Notes: a model not told the origin generated them from the letters alone. Positions 29,035-40,364 are shown, counted from the stretch's first letter. The stretch is 58,717 bases of DNA from Carnobacterium divergens (GCF_900258435.1 NZ_LT992558.1:13218-71934), one strand, 5' to 3'. Made by a program: numbers and translations.

Positions 29035-29061
29035 TAATAACTTTCCCCCTATTAACCTGTT

Positions 29062-30696
29062 TTAATTTTTATCGATGGTACTATATTTGTAGTTTGGCGA
29101 ACCAATTTGATATTGAATATAGTCCTTTACATCATTTTTGACTAACATTGAATCAGCCTTTTGATACAACGGAATAATCCCTACATCTTCTAGAATAATC
29201 TTTTCAGCAGTTAAATCGGCTTGGTATTTTTCTTCTTCATTTGCTGTAGTCACTGCCGTTTTAACAGCCTCATCGTATTTTGGATTCGCGTACTTTCCAC
29301 CATTAAAAACAGAATCCGATAAGAATAAATTTAAGAAAGCATCTGGATCGTTTTCATCTGCCCCCCAACCGGATAATAGCAAGCCAAATTGTCCCGAATC
29401 ACCTAGTTCAATTCTATTTTTAAAGGGTACGTTCTTAAGTTTGATTTTCACTCCGTCCAACTCGTTTTCAACGCTACTTTGAATAAATTGACTCACTTTT
29501 TTACTCGTCTCGTCGTCATCTGTCACTAGTTCGATTTCCACTTCCTTAATACCTGTTTCTTTTTTAGCTTCTGCCCAGAGTTGTTTCGCTTTTTTCTTGT
29601 TATAGGTTAGATACTCACCAGACTCTTTTCGGAAATCTTCTCCTGTTTTTGGATTTTTAGCTAAATTTTTAGTGACTAATCCGTCCAGTGCTTCTGAACC
29701 ATTTGAAATAATTTCATTTACTAACTCGTTACGATTAATCGTTAACGCTAATGCTTCTCGCATTTTTTCATTTTTTAATGCGGGAATATTGATTTGATTG
29801 ATTTCTAAATATACAGAACGAGCCGTTAAAGGAGCAATAAATTCAGGATCTGCCAAATATTGTTTTGCATATTCTCCTGTTAATCGAACTAAGTCAAGCT
29901 TGTTGTCTTGATAAAGATTAATTCCTGTCGCCGTTTCTTTGGTTACTTCATTGGTTATTTTTGTTAGGGCAACATTCTTTTGATCCCAATAATCAGGGTT
30001 TTTGTTGTATGTCCACGATAAACCTGTTCCATCCCACTCGCTTAGTGTAAAGGGACCATTGTACAATGTATGTTCACTATCGGTTCCAAATTTTTCACCT
30101 TGTTTTGTAACAAAATCTTCATTCTGTGGAAAAAAAGTACCTCGTGTAATTCCCGACAGAAAGTTCGCTGTCGGTTTTTCTAGTTGGACTTCTAAAGTCG
30201 AATCGTCCAAAGCTTTAATGCCTAAGCTTTCTACTGGAGCCGTTCCATTCATAATCGCTGAAGCATTTTTTACTGGCTTCATCACGAAAGCATAATTAGC
30301 TGCTGTTTTTGGATTGACTACTCGCTTCCAACCAAACTCAAAATCTTTAGCCGTTAACGCGGTACCATTTGACCATTTTAAATTGGGTTTTAACTTGAAT
30401 GTATACGTTAAGCCGTCTGTACTGATGGTCGCATCTCCATCAGAAAGAGCTGGAACAGGTTTTTCTTCCTTATCTAAACGGTATAGACCTTCCATAACTT
30501 GATTGATTGCTGTAAAGCTAATCGCATCTTGTACTAAGGCTGGATCCATTGTTGGCAATTCTGCCGGTACACTCAAATGCAATTCTGTTGTTTCTTGGTT
30601 GCTAGAACCTGTATCGCTTGCTTCTTGATTGCCTTTTTGACAACCTGCTAACACTATTAAAACGGATAAAAATACAATTTTTTGAATTCTCTTCAT
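29062..30696 (-). CDS. Oligopeptide-binding lipoprotein (OppA family)
   Basis: 544 aa solute-binding protein of peptide ABC importers. The lipobox VLAGC gives the lipidated Cys19. SBP family 5 features: ELHLSVPAELPTMDPALVQDAISF, ANYAFVMKPVKNA, YNGPFTLSEWD, and LLLSGWGADENDPDAFLNLF near the end. The start MKRIQ is chosen on GGGGGAG 6 nt upstream. No permease or ATPase genes accompany it, so it must use a transporter encoded elsewhere, as orphan OppA paralogues do (some capture pheromones). Own promoter at 30772-30800. Confidence 0.92.
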   Translation of the reverse strand: MKRIQKIVFLSVLIVLAGCQKGNQEASDTGSSNQETTELHLSVPAELPTMDPALVQDAISFTAINQVMEGLYRLDKEEKPVPALSDGDATISTDGLTYTFKLKPNLKWSNGTALTAKDFEFGWKRVVNPKTAANYAFVMKPVKNASAIMNGTAPVESLGIKALDDSTLEVQLEKPTANFLSGITRGTFFPQNEDFVTKQGEKFGTDSEHTLYNGPFTLSEWDGTGLSWTYNKNPDYWDQKNVALTKITNEVTKETATGINLYQDNKLDLVRLTGEYAKQYLADPEFIAPLTARSVYLEINQINIPALKNEKMREALALTINRNELVNEIISNGSEALDGLVTKNLAKNPKTGEDFRKESGEYLTYNKKKAKQLWAEAKKETGIKEVEIELVTDDDETSKKVSQFIQSSVENELDGVKIKLKNVPFKNRIELGDSGQFGLLLSGWGADENDPDAFLNLFLSDSVFNGGKYANPKYDEAVKTAVTTANEEEKYQADLTAEKIILEDVGIIPLYQKADSMLVKNDVKDYIQYQIGSPNYKYSTIDKN

Positions 30697-30771
30697 TTGT
30701 TGCTCCCCCATTTTTTAGTCACTTTCAGTTGATTAAATGACTTAGTAATTGTGTATTCCAAAGTTTTAACT

Positions 30772-30800
30772 ATCATACACAACTATTCAAAAAAATGCAA
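30772..30800 (-). promoter_or_regulatory. Promoter of the oppA-pepV unit
   Basis: Minus strand: -35 TTGCAT (30795-30800), 17-bp spacer, -10 TATGAT (30772-30777). The leader to the ATG is about 70 nt; nothing else is seen in 30697-30892. Confidence 0.65.
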
Positions 30801-30892
30801 GTTCATTCATTAATTTTGTTTAAAAATGGCTAAAATGAATAAAAATATGTATAAAACGCATATTTTATGTATATTAAGATAGAGATGTATAC

Positions 30893-30926
30893 AAAAAAAC
30901 ACTAAACGAATGTACGTTTAATGTTT
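30893..30926 (-). terminator. Terminator after the NusG-II gene
   Basis: AAACATTAAACG pairs with CGTTTAGTGTTT on the minus strand, followed by TTTTT. The stem begins at the stop codon of the gene. Confidence 0.75.
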
Positions 30927-31354
30927 TAAAGTGGAATAATCGTATCGTCGATTTCTTCCGTTTTCTCTGTCGTTTGGATTTCAATAATCATTTTATGTGG
31001 CAAACAAACACTGGTTTGACCGGGTTTGCTAATCCATCCTGTTTTCACAGCTACTTGATCTGGGCTATTGTCTTCTTTATCTCGAATTCGCGTACCATCT
31101 ACTTCAATAATATTGTATTGCCCTTTTGCTGGATGCAACGTAAAGGTTTCATGTTTGGTTGATTCTGACAACGTAATGCGCCTTTCCTCTTTTCCATTTA
31201 TGGAAATAACGGCTACAATCTCACTGTCAGCAGAAACATGGCTATTTTGAATGGTAAAAATCACAATTGGAATAAAAGAAGCAAGCATTAATAACGCTAC
31301 GATAATCCAATCAAATGGTTTGACCAATTCATAATGCTGTTTTAATCGTTTCAT
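30926..31354 (-). CDS. NusG domain II-like membrane-anchored protein
   Basis: 142 aa. One TM helix (IIVALLMLASFIPIVIFTI, about 15-34) and a small extracytoplasmic beta domain (VAVISINGKEERRITLS, FTLHPAKGQYNIIEVDGTRIRDKEDNSPDQVAVKTGWISKPGQTSVCLPHKMIIEIQ). The pattern fits NusG-II (DUF) proteins often linked to electron-transfer or lipid genes in Firmicutes; function unknown. The start MKRLKQ follows GGAG by 8 nt. Monocistronic. Confidence 0.75.
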   Translation of the reverse strand: MKRLKQHYELVKPFDWIIVALLMLASFIPIVIFTIQNSHVSADSEIVAVISINGKEERRITLSESTKHETFTLHPAKGQYNIIEVDGTRIRDKEDNSPDQVAVKTGWISKPGQTSVCLPHKMIIEIQTTEKTEEIDDTIIPL

Positions 31355-31449
31355 TTTGGCGACTCCTATCAACTTTATTACTTGTATTATAGCATGTCTC
31401 TCCAATTTTTTTATAACAAGTTGAAAAAGAAACTAGGCTATTAAATCAT

Positions 31450-31491
31450 AAAAAGCCAGTTGCCTCTAAAGTGGTTAGCAACTGGCTTTTT
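31450..31491 (-). terminator. Terminator after prs
   Basis: AAAAAGCCAGTTGC pairs with GCAACTGGCTTTTT around a 14-nt loop just past the prs stop. Confidence 0.88.
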
Positions 31492-31495
31492 AAGT

Positions 31496-32476
31496 TTATT
31501 TTTTAGTTTTGAATTTTTTTTCAAAAAGTGGACTTACTGATTTGTTTTCGTGAATACGTTTAATCGCGTCTCCCATTAAACTACCAACACTTACTTCAAC
31601 AATTTTTTCACACTTACGATCTTCTGGTAAATAAATTGAATCTGTTACAATCAGTTCTTTGATAACAGAACTTTGGATACGTTCTAAAGCAGGACCTGAC
31701 AATACTGGGTGAGTACAACAAGCGTATACTTCTGTTGCGCCAGCTTCTTCTAAAGCGCCAGCAGCAAGAGTAATTGTACCCGCTGTATCAATCATATCAT
31801 CAATCAAAATACATTTTTTTCCTTCAACATTTCCAATAATATTCATGACTTCCGCTACGTTTGCTTTTGGACGACGTTTGTCGATAATTGCAATCGGTGC
31901 TTTTAAGAATTCAGCTAATTTACGAGCGCGTGTTACACCACCATGATCCGGCGAAACAACTACAACATCTTCATTTGCAATATCATGTGTTAAGAAATAG
32001 TTTGCAAGTAATGGCGCACCCATTAAATGGTCAACTGGAATATCGAAGAATCCTTGAATTTGTGAAGCGTGTAAATCTAATGTCAAAATACGGTCAGCGC
32101 CAGCGGCTGTGATCATATTCGCTACTAACTTGGCAGTGATTGGTTCTCTTGAACGAGCTTTACGATCTTGTCTAGCATATCCATAATACGGAATAACTAA
32201 ATTGATTGTTTTAGCACTTGCACGTTTTAATGCATCAATCATGATCAATAATTCCATCAAATTGTCATTGACTGGACTTGATGTTGATTGCACGATATAC
32301 ACATGATCCCCACGAATACTTTCTTCAATATTGATTCGAATTTCTCCATCGCTGAATTGATCCACAGATAATCTTCCTAATTCTACTCCTACTTCATCCG
32401 CAATCTTTTGGGCTAAGGGACGGTTTGAGTTCAATGCAAAAATCTTTAACTTCGGATCAAAATAATGTTCTGACAT
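31496..32476 (-). CDS. prs: Ribose-phosphate pyrophosphokinase (PRPP synthetase)
   Basis: Makes PRPP from ribose 5-phosphate and ATP for nucleotide, His and Trp synthesis. Visible: the ATP-binding [10 protein letters not shown] and [19 protein letters not shown], the catalytic [35 protein letters not shown], and the R5P loop [19 protein letters not shown]. 326 aa, class I. The start MSEHYFD has GGAGG 5 nt upstream. Follows glmU with a gap of about 108 bp, the classical glmU-prs pair. Confidence 0.97.
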   Translation of the reverse strand: MSEHYFDPKLKIFALNSNRPLAQKIADEVGVELGRLSVDQFSDGEIRINIEESIRGDHVYIVQSTSSPVNDNLMELLIMIDALKRASAKTINLVIPYYGYARQDRKARSREPITAKLVANMITAAGADRILTLDLHASQIQGFFDIPVDHLMGAPLLANYFLTHDIANEDVVVVSPDHGGVTRARKLAEFLKAPIAIIDKRRPKANVAEVMNIIGNVEGKKCILIDDMIDTAGTITLAAGALEEAGATEVYACCTHPVLSGPALERIQSSVIKELIVTDSIYLPEDRKCEKIVEVSVGSLMGDAIKRIHENKSVSPLFEKKFKTKK

Positions 32477-32584
32477 AATGGCCTCCACTTTCTATTGTAT
32501 CAAAAATTTTAGTTATCTTATCATTATAATACTAGTCATTTTTCACAGAGAAATCAAGTAAATCTCTTAAATATTTTTTAATTT

Positions 32585-33952
32585 TTAATGTGGAAGTTTT
32601 TTGAAATAATCTGCTTTGTTTTCTTGTCTGGCTCTAGCAATGGCTAAACTGCCTTCTGGAACATCACTTGTGATGGTTGAACCTGCAGCAATGTAAGTGT
32701 TTTTTTCAACTGAAACGGGGGCAACTAAATTCGCGTTACAGCCAATAAATACGTTGTCGCCTACCGTTGCACGATGTTTATTTTTTCCGTCATAATTGAC
32801 AAAAATAGTTCCACATCCAACATTGATATTTTTCCCTAAGTCAGCGTCTCCAACATATGTTAAATGTCCTACTTTAGAATCTTCATCAATAACCGCATTT
32901 TTCATTTCAACAAAATTGCCTAAATGAACGCGCTCCCCAATCGTGCTATTTGGTCGTAAATGACTGTATGGTCCAATATTGCTATCATTCGCCATTTTAG
33001 AGTCTTCAAGATTAGAACTTACTACTCGAACGCGGTCGCCAATTTGGCAATTGTTGATTTCTGAATGTGCTCCAATAAAACAATCTTCACCAATAATTGT
33101 TTTACCTTTTAAGATAACGCCCGCTTCAACAATCGTATCGCTCCCAATTTGAACATCGCTATCAATATACGTTCCTTTTGGATCAATTAAGGTCACCCCA
33201 TTTTTCATATGGTTGTAATTGATTCGTTCACGCATCGTGCGGTTCGCTTCAGCTAAGGCAATACGGTCGTTAACCCCTAAAGCTTCATCAAAATTTTTCA
33301 TGCGGTATGCTGCAACAATTTGATTGTTATCTTTCATAATTTCAATCACATCTGGCAAATAATATTCCCCTTGGGAATTTTTATTGCCGACTTTAGTCAA
33401 AGCATCAAATAACATTTTATTGTCAAAGCAGTAGGTTCCTGTATTGATTTCTTGAACACGGGCTTCCTCATGATTTGCATCTTTTTGCTCTACTATTTTC
33501 TCCACAATTCCTAGTTCATCACGAATCACACGACCATAGCCTGTTGGGTCTTCTGCAAAAGCAGTTAAAATGGTTGCTTTTGCGCCTTTTTCTTGATGAT
33601 AGTCAAACAGATCCTTTAACGTTTCTGAGGTTAGCAACGGCGTATCTCCACAAATGACTAGAGTGACACCTTCTTGATCTTTTAATAGACTCGCTGCTTG
33701 AAGTACCGCATGTCCTGTTCCTAATTGCTCTTCTTGCAAGGCATATTCTGAACGATTGCCTAGATACTCTTTAACTTTTTCTGCGCCAAATCCAACAATA
33801 GTTACTACGCGATCTGTACCTGCTAATTCTACTTGTTCAACAACGTGTTCTACCATGGGTTTACCTGCAACTGGATGTAATACTTTATATAATTTTGATT
33901 TCATTCTTGAGCCTTGACCGGCTGCTAAAATGATTGCATTTCGTTTTGTCAT
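32585..33952 (-). CDS. glmU: Bifunctional GlmU (GlcN-1-P acetyltransferase/uridyltransferase)
   Basis: Makes UDP-GlcNAc for peptidoglycan and teichoic acid. The N-terminal pyrophosphorylase has [28 protein letters not shown] and VICGDTPLL. The C-terminal left-handed beta-helix has hexapeptide repeats and [29 protein letters not shown]. The start MTKRNAI has GGAG 8 nt upstream; the longer frame does not. 455 aa, normal. Confidence 0.97.
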   Translation of the reverse strand: MTKRNAIILAAGQGSRMKSKLYKVLHPVAGKPMVEHVVEQVELAGTDRVVTIVGFGAEKVKEYLGNRSEYALQEEQLGTGHAVLQAASLLKDQEGVTLVICGDTPLLTSETLKDLFDYHQEKGAKATILTAFAEDPTGYGRVIRDELGIVEKIVEQKDANHEEARVQEINTGTYCFDNKMLFDALTKVGNKNSQGEYYLPDVIEIMKDNNQIVAAYRMKNFDEALGVNDRIALAEANRTMRERINYNHMKNGVTLIDPKGTYIDSDVQIGSDTIVEAGVILKGKTIIGEDCFIGAHSEINNCQIGDRVRVVSSNLEDSKMANDSNIGPYSHLRPNSTIGERVHLGNFVEMKNAVIDEDSKVGHLTYVGDADLGKNINVGCGTIFVNYDGKNKHRATVGDNVFIGCNANLVAPVSVEKNTYIAAGSTITSDVPEGSLAIARARQENKADYFKKLPH

Positions 33953-34137
33953 TTCAATGACTCCTAACTGCTTAGTTTTGTATTTTTTCACATATTTTAT
34001 TTATATTCAACTATTCAATAATAGCCTAAAAGTTGTTATTTTTCAACATACAACTCAAGCTACGACTTTGTTCCGCCCATTCATTTATAACGGTAAATCC
34101 TATTGAAACAGAACTATACCAATTAAAACAAGCCTTT

Positions 34138-34848
34138 TCAAAAATGATTTTCTTCAAAGTCCAGCAATCCATATTTTTTTTGAAACCGTTGAATAATTTT
34201 TAACCAGGATGCGCTAAAGAAAAAAAGGAAAAAAACATTTGATAACGCATGCGCCAAATCAAAATAAAAGCTTGCAGCATAAGCTTGTAAAAAAGTTAAT
34301 GCTGTTAGAGGTTGAATAAAGCCAATTACATACCATAAATTCATAATCCAACCAAAAATAAATCCCCAAATAAATCCAAATACTAAGCGCCCCCACATTT
34401 CTTGTAAAAATGGGGTTTTACCTAATAAGCCTGCCGTATATCCCATCAAGCCCCAACAAAACATTTGCCATAAAGTCCACGGACCCTGACCTAAAAACAT
34501 ATTAGAAACCAACGCTGCTGTTGCACCAATCACAAAACCAGATTCTTTTCCTAAAATCATGGCTGCAACGATAATCACAAAACTTGTTGGCTGAACACTT
34601 GGAAGCATCGCGAAAGGAACACGACTCACTGCCGCGATTGTTGCTAATACGGCAATAAAAACAATTTCTCTAGCTGTCATTTTTCGCCGTTCAAACCGTT
34701 GATACAACGGATACATTCCCATTGCTAAAAAGATAAAGCTCAGCAATAGATACTGTTTTCCGCTCACTAATAATGAACTAATCAACAAAGTAGTCATACC
34801 AATTATCGAAGCTAAAATAGGCTTAATTTTCAACATATGGCCATACAT
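34138..34848 (-). CDS. ECF transporter S component (probable cobalamin, CbrT-like)
   Basis: 236 aa integral membrane protein with about six helices and the S-component signature region REIVFIAVLATIAAVSRVPFAMLPSVQPTSFVIIVAAMILG. GATAALVSNMFLGQGPWTLWQMFCWG follows, with a C-terminal NLWYVIGF. It binds the substrate of the ECF importer. The preceding fused ATPase and EcfT genes and the upstream transcobalamin-like surface proteins point to a corrinoid, comparable to the CbrTUV systems predicted in lactobacilli; substrate not proven. Overlaps the ATPase gene by 26 bp. Start ambiguous: ATG at 34848 is 4 nt after GGGAGG, the next ATG 12 nt after it. Confidence 0.82.
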   Translation of the reverse strand: MYGHMLKIKPILASIIGMTTLLISSLLVSGKQYLLLSFIFLAMGMYPLYQRFERRKMTAREIVFIAVLATIAAVSRVPFAMLPSVQPTSFVIIVAAMILGKESGFVIGATAALVSNMFLGQGPWTLWQMFCWGLMGYTAGLLGKTPFLQEMWGRLVFGFIWGFIFGWIMNLWYVIGFIQPLTALTFLQAYAASFYFDLAHALSNVFFLFFFSASWLKIIQRFQKKYGLLDFEENHF

Positions 34849-36463
34849 CCTCCCAGATCAACGCATTTGGCAGTGAATGTCGGACTAACCGATTGATACT
34901 TGTTGTGTAAAAGAAATTATCACTAAAAAATTCTTTAGTGGGTGCTTTTGAAATAATTCTGCCGTCAAATAGCATCGCCGTTTCCTTAAAATAACGAGCA
35001 GCAAATTCCAAATCATGGGTTGCTGTTAGAATCAGCACCCCTTGTTTGGTTAAGTCTGTTAAATAGTTTCCTAACGTAGCTTTTCTAACGGGGTCTAAAC
35101 CTTTAGTCGGCTCGTCCAATAATAAAATTTGTGGATTTGATAACAACGTAATTCCTAACGCTACCAACTGTTGTTCTCCACCACTACAGTCAAAAGGGTT
35201 ACGCAAAGCTAGGTGTTCAATTCCCAGCTTTTCTAACATATCCTCTGCTGCTTTTTTTGCATCCCTTAACCCAAGTTGATCGCCACGCTCAAACAATTCT
35301 TCTAACACGCTATCTTTAGCAAAATGATAACTTGGATTTTGTGAAAGATAGCCGATTTTTTGATAACGTTTCGTTAGATCAAACTTTAGAATGGCTTGTT
35401 TATCTAGACTAACTTTGCCCCGTCTTGGTTTCAATAATCCCGCTAGAATTAGCAATAATGTTGACTTGCCTGACCCATTTTTACCTACCAGCGCTAAACT
35501 GCCTTTCGTTGGTAACGAGAGACTTAAATCGCGTAAAATATAGCGTCCATGCGCTTCGTATTGAAAAGTTATTTTTTTAGCAACAAATCCAGCTTCTTGT
35601 GCTTTGGGAACGTTTAAAGCAATCTCTTCTGATTGCAGCGACTTAAAATGAGGCAACTTCTTTTGACCATCATTCACAGTAAAATAACATTCTCCTTTTC
35701 CTAATTCAATAAAAAATCTTGGGATTTGAGGAATGAACAACTTGCTGGTAGTTGCCTTTGCTAACTGTAAAACACCTTGTTTTGGTGTGTCTTCATAACG
35801 AATTTCTCCTGATTCCATAAAGACTAACCGCGTCGCAAGTGGTAAAACGTCATCTAAGCGATGCTCGCTAATGATAATGGTCATTCCCAATTCTTCTTGA
35901 ACTCTTTTTAATAACGTCAAAAAATCTCTTGTTGCTACTGGATCAAGTTGCGCTGTTGGCTCGTCTAACAACACTAATTCTGGTTGTAAAATTAAGACGC
36001 TTGCTAAATTAATCATTTGTTTCTGTCCTGCAGATAGCGTATGAATGGATTCTTCCATTAAGTGCTGAAAGCCTAAAAAACTCACCATTTCTGCAATTCG
36101 CTTATTGATAACGTCAGGAGCACATCCACAATTTTCAAGAGCAAACGCCAGCTCCCCCATCACGGTGTCCATTACAATTTGGTTGTCTGGATTTTGAAAG
36201 ACCATCCCGACTTCTTTGGCAGATTGAATTGGGGTTAGTGTTGAAAAGGGTTGCCCTTTGTAAAAACGTTCTCCTGAACGCTTGCCAATTGGTGACAACT
36301 CTTTTTTTAAGTGTTTTAATAATGTCGTCTTTCCACTTCCAGAGGCGCCTGCAATTAAAACAAATTCTCCTTTATCTACACTAAATGAGATATTGTCTAA
36401 CGCTTTTTTTGCTTCATCTGGGTAATTAAAATTTAATTGTCGTGTTTCAACCAGCGCCACCAT
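34823..36463 (-). CDS. ECF transporter ATPase, two fused EcfA domains
   Basis: 546 aa with two complete ABC ATPases in one chain. Domain 1: Walker A GASGSGKTTL, signature LSAGQKQM, Walker B LVLLDEPTAQLDP. Domain 2 (from about residue 290): Walker A GKNGSGKSTL, signature CSGGEQQL, Walker B ILLLDEPTKGLDP. This replaces the EcfA-EcfA' heterodimer, indicating a dedicated (group I-like) module rather than a shared one. Overlaps the EcfT gene by 31 bp and the S component by 26 bp, so the three are translationally coupled. Confidence 0.93.
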   Translation of the reverse strand: MVALVETRQLNFNYPDEAKKALDNISFSVDKGEFVLIAGASGSGKTTLLKHLKKELSPIGKRSGERFYKGQPFSTLTPIQSAKEVGMVFQNPDNQIVMDTVMGELAFALENCGCAPDVINKRIAEMVSFLGFQHLMEESIHTLSAGQKQMINLASVLILQPELVLLDEPTAQLDPVATRDFLTLLKRVQEELGMTIIISEHRLDDVLPLATRLVFMESGEIRYEDTPKQGVLQLAKATTSKLFIPQIPRFFIELGKGECYFTVNDGQKKLPHFKSLQSEEIALNVPKAQEAGFVAKKITFQYEAHGRYILRDLSLSLPTKGSLALVGKNGSGKSTLLLILAGLLKPRRGKVSLDKQAILKFDLTKRYQKIGYLSQNPSYHFAKDSVLEELFERGDQLGLRDAKKAAEDMLEKLGIEHLALRNPFDCSGGEQQLVALGITLLSNPQILLLDEPTKGLDPVRKATLGNYLTDLTKQGVLILTATHDLEFAARYFKETAMLFDGRIISKAPTKEFFSDNFFYTTSINRLVRHSLPNALIWEDVWPYVEN

Positions 36464-37323
36464 ACTCTTTCTCTCCCTTCTAAAAATAATGGAATTCCAA
36501 TAAACAAACTAATAAAAATGAATAGGAACCCTTCATTTAAGGTAGTTAATTCCCAGCTGCTTAAGGATGTATATACGTTGTACTCACCTATCCCCCTTAA
36601 TTTCCAAATGATAATTGCAATAAAGAGCGCTCCTCCGATTATCCCTATAAGCCAATCTCTCACATCCATAAAATAACGTAAATAGCTTGTTCTTTTAGCA
36701 ACACCGTATCCTCTTGCTGCCATTGAATCTGCAGTTTGCAAGGCTTCTTCTAGCGAGCAAATCAATAATACTTGAACTAATTTCATGCCATTTTGAGCAC
36801 GTTCTCTTAATTTTCCTGTTTCCATTTGAATGCCTCGTGTTTTTTGTACTCTTGTAATCGTAGTCAACCTTTTCAAAAATAGCGGAACAAAACGAATTGT
36901 GATCATCGTTAATAAGGTTAGCTGTGGGGAAATTCGGAAAAAAAGATATAGAAATTTATGAGCAGTTATGACTTGATTATAGGAAATAAAAATTAGCATT
37001 AAATTTAAATAAACCACTGTCATTAATAATCCATACAGCATAGCTTCTAAAGTAACGGGATTAGCGCCTAAATAAAAAAGAAAATAAGTACCTCGATGAT
37101 TTAAAAGTCCATTGAATAAAATAATCGCCAGTAAGAGGAGCCATGATTGTTTAAACATCTTTTTTACTTTTTCGGTATTTCCTTGAAGTATATTTAGCAC
37201 TAGCAACAGAAGAAGCTCTGTTAAAATGATGACAGGTTGTGTAAATAATATCACTAAAATGAACAATCCTAAATAATAGCTTATACTGATAGCTGGATGT
37301 ATTTCGTCTAATACTGTCTTCAT
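36433..37323 (-). CDS. ECF transporter transmembrane protein EcfT
   Basis: 296 aa, CbiQ/EcfT family. Several TM helices surround the cytosolic coupling region, where the two conserved Ala-Arg-Gly-type motifs appear as TRGIQ and MAARGYG. These helices bind the ATPase pair and move the S component. GAGGAG precedes the ATG. A weak hairpin (AACCAGTC / GGCTGGTT, about 37346-37384) lies between it and the upstream surface-protein gene and could tune the ratio of surface proteins to transporter. Confidence 0.9.
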   Translation of the reverse strand: MKTVLDEIHPAISISYYLGLFILVILFTQPVIILTELLLLLVLNILQGNTEKVKKMFKQSWLLLLAIILFNGLLNHRGTYFLFYLGANPVTLEAMLYGLLMTVVYLNLMLIFISYNQVITAHKFLYLFFRISPQLTLLTMITIRFVPLFLKRLTTITRVQKTRGIQMETGKLRERAQNGMKLVQVLLICSLEEALQTADSMAARGYGVAKRTSYLRYFMDVRDWLIGIIGGALFIAIIIWKLRGIGEYNVYTSLSSWELTTLNEGFLFIFISLFIGIPLFLEGRERVWWRWLKHDN

Positions 37324-37392
37324 ACTTCTCCTCTTTTCTATACTAAGAACCAGCCAAAATTAATAAGCTCATTTCGACTGGTTTAATTTATG

Positions 37393-38868
<1,476 letters not shown>

Positions 38869-38887
38869 GATGTTCCTCCATTTTTAG

Positions 38888-39679
38888 TTATCCTTGTGGG
38901 GCACCAACATCTTGCCCTAGATTTTCTGTATATTTCCACTCAATTTGATCGCCATTTTTTAAAGGGTAACTGTTTGCGCCATATCCAGGAAATAAGCCAT
39001 TGACTGCGTATAACCAACCACTTTCAGGCCCTTTATCCTTTTCGTAAAGGTTATTAATACCCGCTACATAACTTCCACCGAAGGTTACTTCAATTTGAAT
39101 ACCATTTGTTTTACAAAAACGAGTTAAAACGGACATCACGCTTTCGCCTTCCTCTATTTCAACTTTTTGTGACGTGCGCAAGTAAGCACTAGAATTAGCC
39201 GTTGTTCCACGAATTGAAAGGTTAACGGTTGGTTTTTCAACAACTTCTGGTGCTGGGGTTGGCGCAGGTTTCACTGGTTTCGTAGAATCTGATTTTTGGG
39301 GTTCTTCTGGTGTCGATTCGCTGCTTGTTTCTTCTTGTTTTTTAGATTCTTGAGAAGGATCACGAGCTACTTGCGTTTCAGGACTCACTTCAGGAATTGG
39401 ATTCGCTATTGCACTACTTTCTGTTTTAGATGCTGTTTTTTTATCATCAAGAGAAGTGCCTTCTTTTTCTTTTTCTGTAGTTGTTGTTTCTTTTATTTTT
39501 TGAGAATCGGAGTCTTTTTTAGCACTCTTTTTTTTCTCTGAATGTTTTATCGATCCCTTTTTTTCACTTGTTTCTACTTTAGGCGCAATATGGCCATATT
39601 TGCCATTCACAAAAATACCACCGACGGTAAAGAAAACTAATGCTCCTGTTACAATTAATTGAATTTTCTTCTTTTGCAT
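38888..39679 (-). CDS. Membrane-anchored DUF4430 protein (transcobalamin C-terminal-like)
   Basis: 263 aa. N-terminal basic residues and a hydrophobic helix (IQLIVTGALVFFTVGGIFV, residues 6-24) with no lipobox, so probably an uncleaved anchor. A long polar Lys/Glu/Ser/Pro linker (30-148) would span the wall. The C-terminal domain (150-252) has ESVMSVLTRFCKTNGIQIEVTFGGSYVAGINNL-type features, with SGWLYAVNGLFPGYGANSYPL and KNGDQIEWKY, the DUF4430 pattern that is related to the C-terminal beta domain of transcobalamin/intrinsic factor. I start at MQKKK: GAGGAGGAG is 4-7 nt upstream, and the longer frame begins upstream of the -10 box. First gene of the operon. Confidence 0.85.
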   Translation of the reverse strand: MQKKKIQLIVTGALVFFTVGGIFVNGKYGHIAPKVETSEKKGSIKHSEKKKSAKKDSDSQKIKETTTTEKEKEGTSLDDKKTASKTESSAIANPIPEVSPETQVARDPSQESKKQEETSSESTPEEPQKSDSTKPVKPAPTPAPEVVEKPTVNLSIRGTTANSSAYLRTSQKVEIEEGESVMSVLTRFCKTNGIQIEVTFGGSYVAGINNLYEKDKGPESGWLYAVNGLFPGYGANSYPLKNGDQIEWKYTENLGQDVGAPQG

Positions 39680-39716
39680 TTCACTCCTCCTCGTCATTTT
39701 CAAACCCCATTTCTTT

Positions 39717-39745
39717 ATTATAATCGCCATTTTAATCGGTTACAA
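39717..39745 (-). promoter_or_regulatory. Promoter of the surface-capture/ECF operon
   Basis: Minus strand: -35 TTGTAA (39740-39745), exactly 17 bp, -10 TATAAT (39717-39722). The leader is only about 30 nt, which leaves no room for a cobalamin riboswitch and rules out the ATG at 39730 as the start of the first gene. Confidence 0.8.
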
Positions 39746-39811
39746 CTGTTCTTAGCTTCTTTATTGAAATACTTCTTTATTTAACCGCTTTTATCCCTTC
39801 TTAAAATAGGC

Positions 39812-39817
39812 TATACT
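39812..39817 (+). promoter_or_regulatory. Putative -10 of the cupin gene
   Basis: TATACT at a suitable distance from the ATG at 39853, with no clear -35. AGGAGG follows at 39840. Confidence 0.4.
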
Positions 39818-39852
39818 GAAATCAATACAACTATGTTTAGGAGGATTTTATT

Positions 39853-40362
39853 ATGGTATTCGGTTCTGAAAATGATTGGATAGAAAAACTAGCATTAACG
39901 CCCCATCCTGAAGGTGGATTTTTCAAGGAAATGTTCCACTCGAAAGAGACCTTCACTACAGAAGACCAACGACTACGACACCACTATTCTAGTATTTATT
40001 TTCTTTTAAATACTAAAAGTCCTTCTCACTTTCATCGTTTAAAATCGGATGAAATTTGGTACTACCATACAGGTTCGCCATTATCTGTTCATTTGTTGCA
40101 TCCTGATGGTCGTTATGAAGAAATAAAATTAGGGCTAGACCCTTCAAAAGGGGAAGTCTTACAGGCTGTTGTTCCCAAAAATGTCATTTTTGGATCTAGC
40201 GTTGAAGAAAAAGATGGCTTTTCTTTAGTCAGTTGTATGGTCTCTCCTGGTTTTGATTATCATGACTTTGAGTTGTTTACTCAAAAAGAGCTCCTAAAAG
40301 ATTACCCAAATCATAGTGGCATTATCAAAAAATTAGCTTACTTTGAATTACCATCTGCATAA
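39853..40362 (+). CDS. Cupin superfamily protein (DUF985)
   Basis: 169 aa single-domain cupin. The N-terminal LTPHPEGGFFKEMFHS is the DUF985 hallmark. Cupin motif 1 shows SHFHRLKSDEIWYYHTGSPLSVHLL with potential metal His and Glu ligands, and motif 2 falls in VSCMVSPGFDYHDFELF. Possible sugar-related or unknown enzymatic role. Divergent from the ECF operon and followed by its own terminator, so it need not share the function of its neighbours. Confidence 0.85.
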   Translation: MVFGSENDWIEKLALTPHPEGGFFKEMFHSKETFTTEDQRLRHHYSSIYFLLNTKSPSHFHRLKSDEIWYYHTGSPLSVHLLHPDGRYEEIKLGLDPSKGEVLQAVVPKNVIFGSSVEEKDGFSLVSCMVSPGFDYHDFELFTQKELLKDYPNHSGIIKKLAYFELPSA

Positions 40363-40364
40363 CA

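Noticed and set aside
39296-39541. Plus-strand Phe/Cys-rich ORF
   Set aside because: Antisense shadow of the low-complexity Lys/Glu/Ser linker of the DUF4430 protein.
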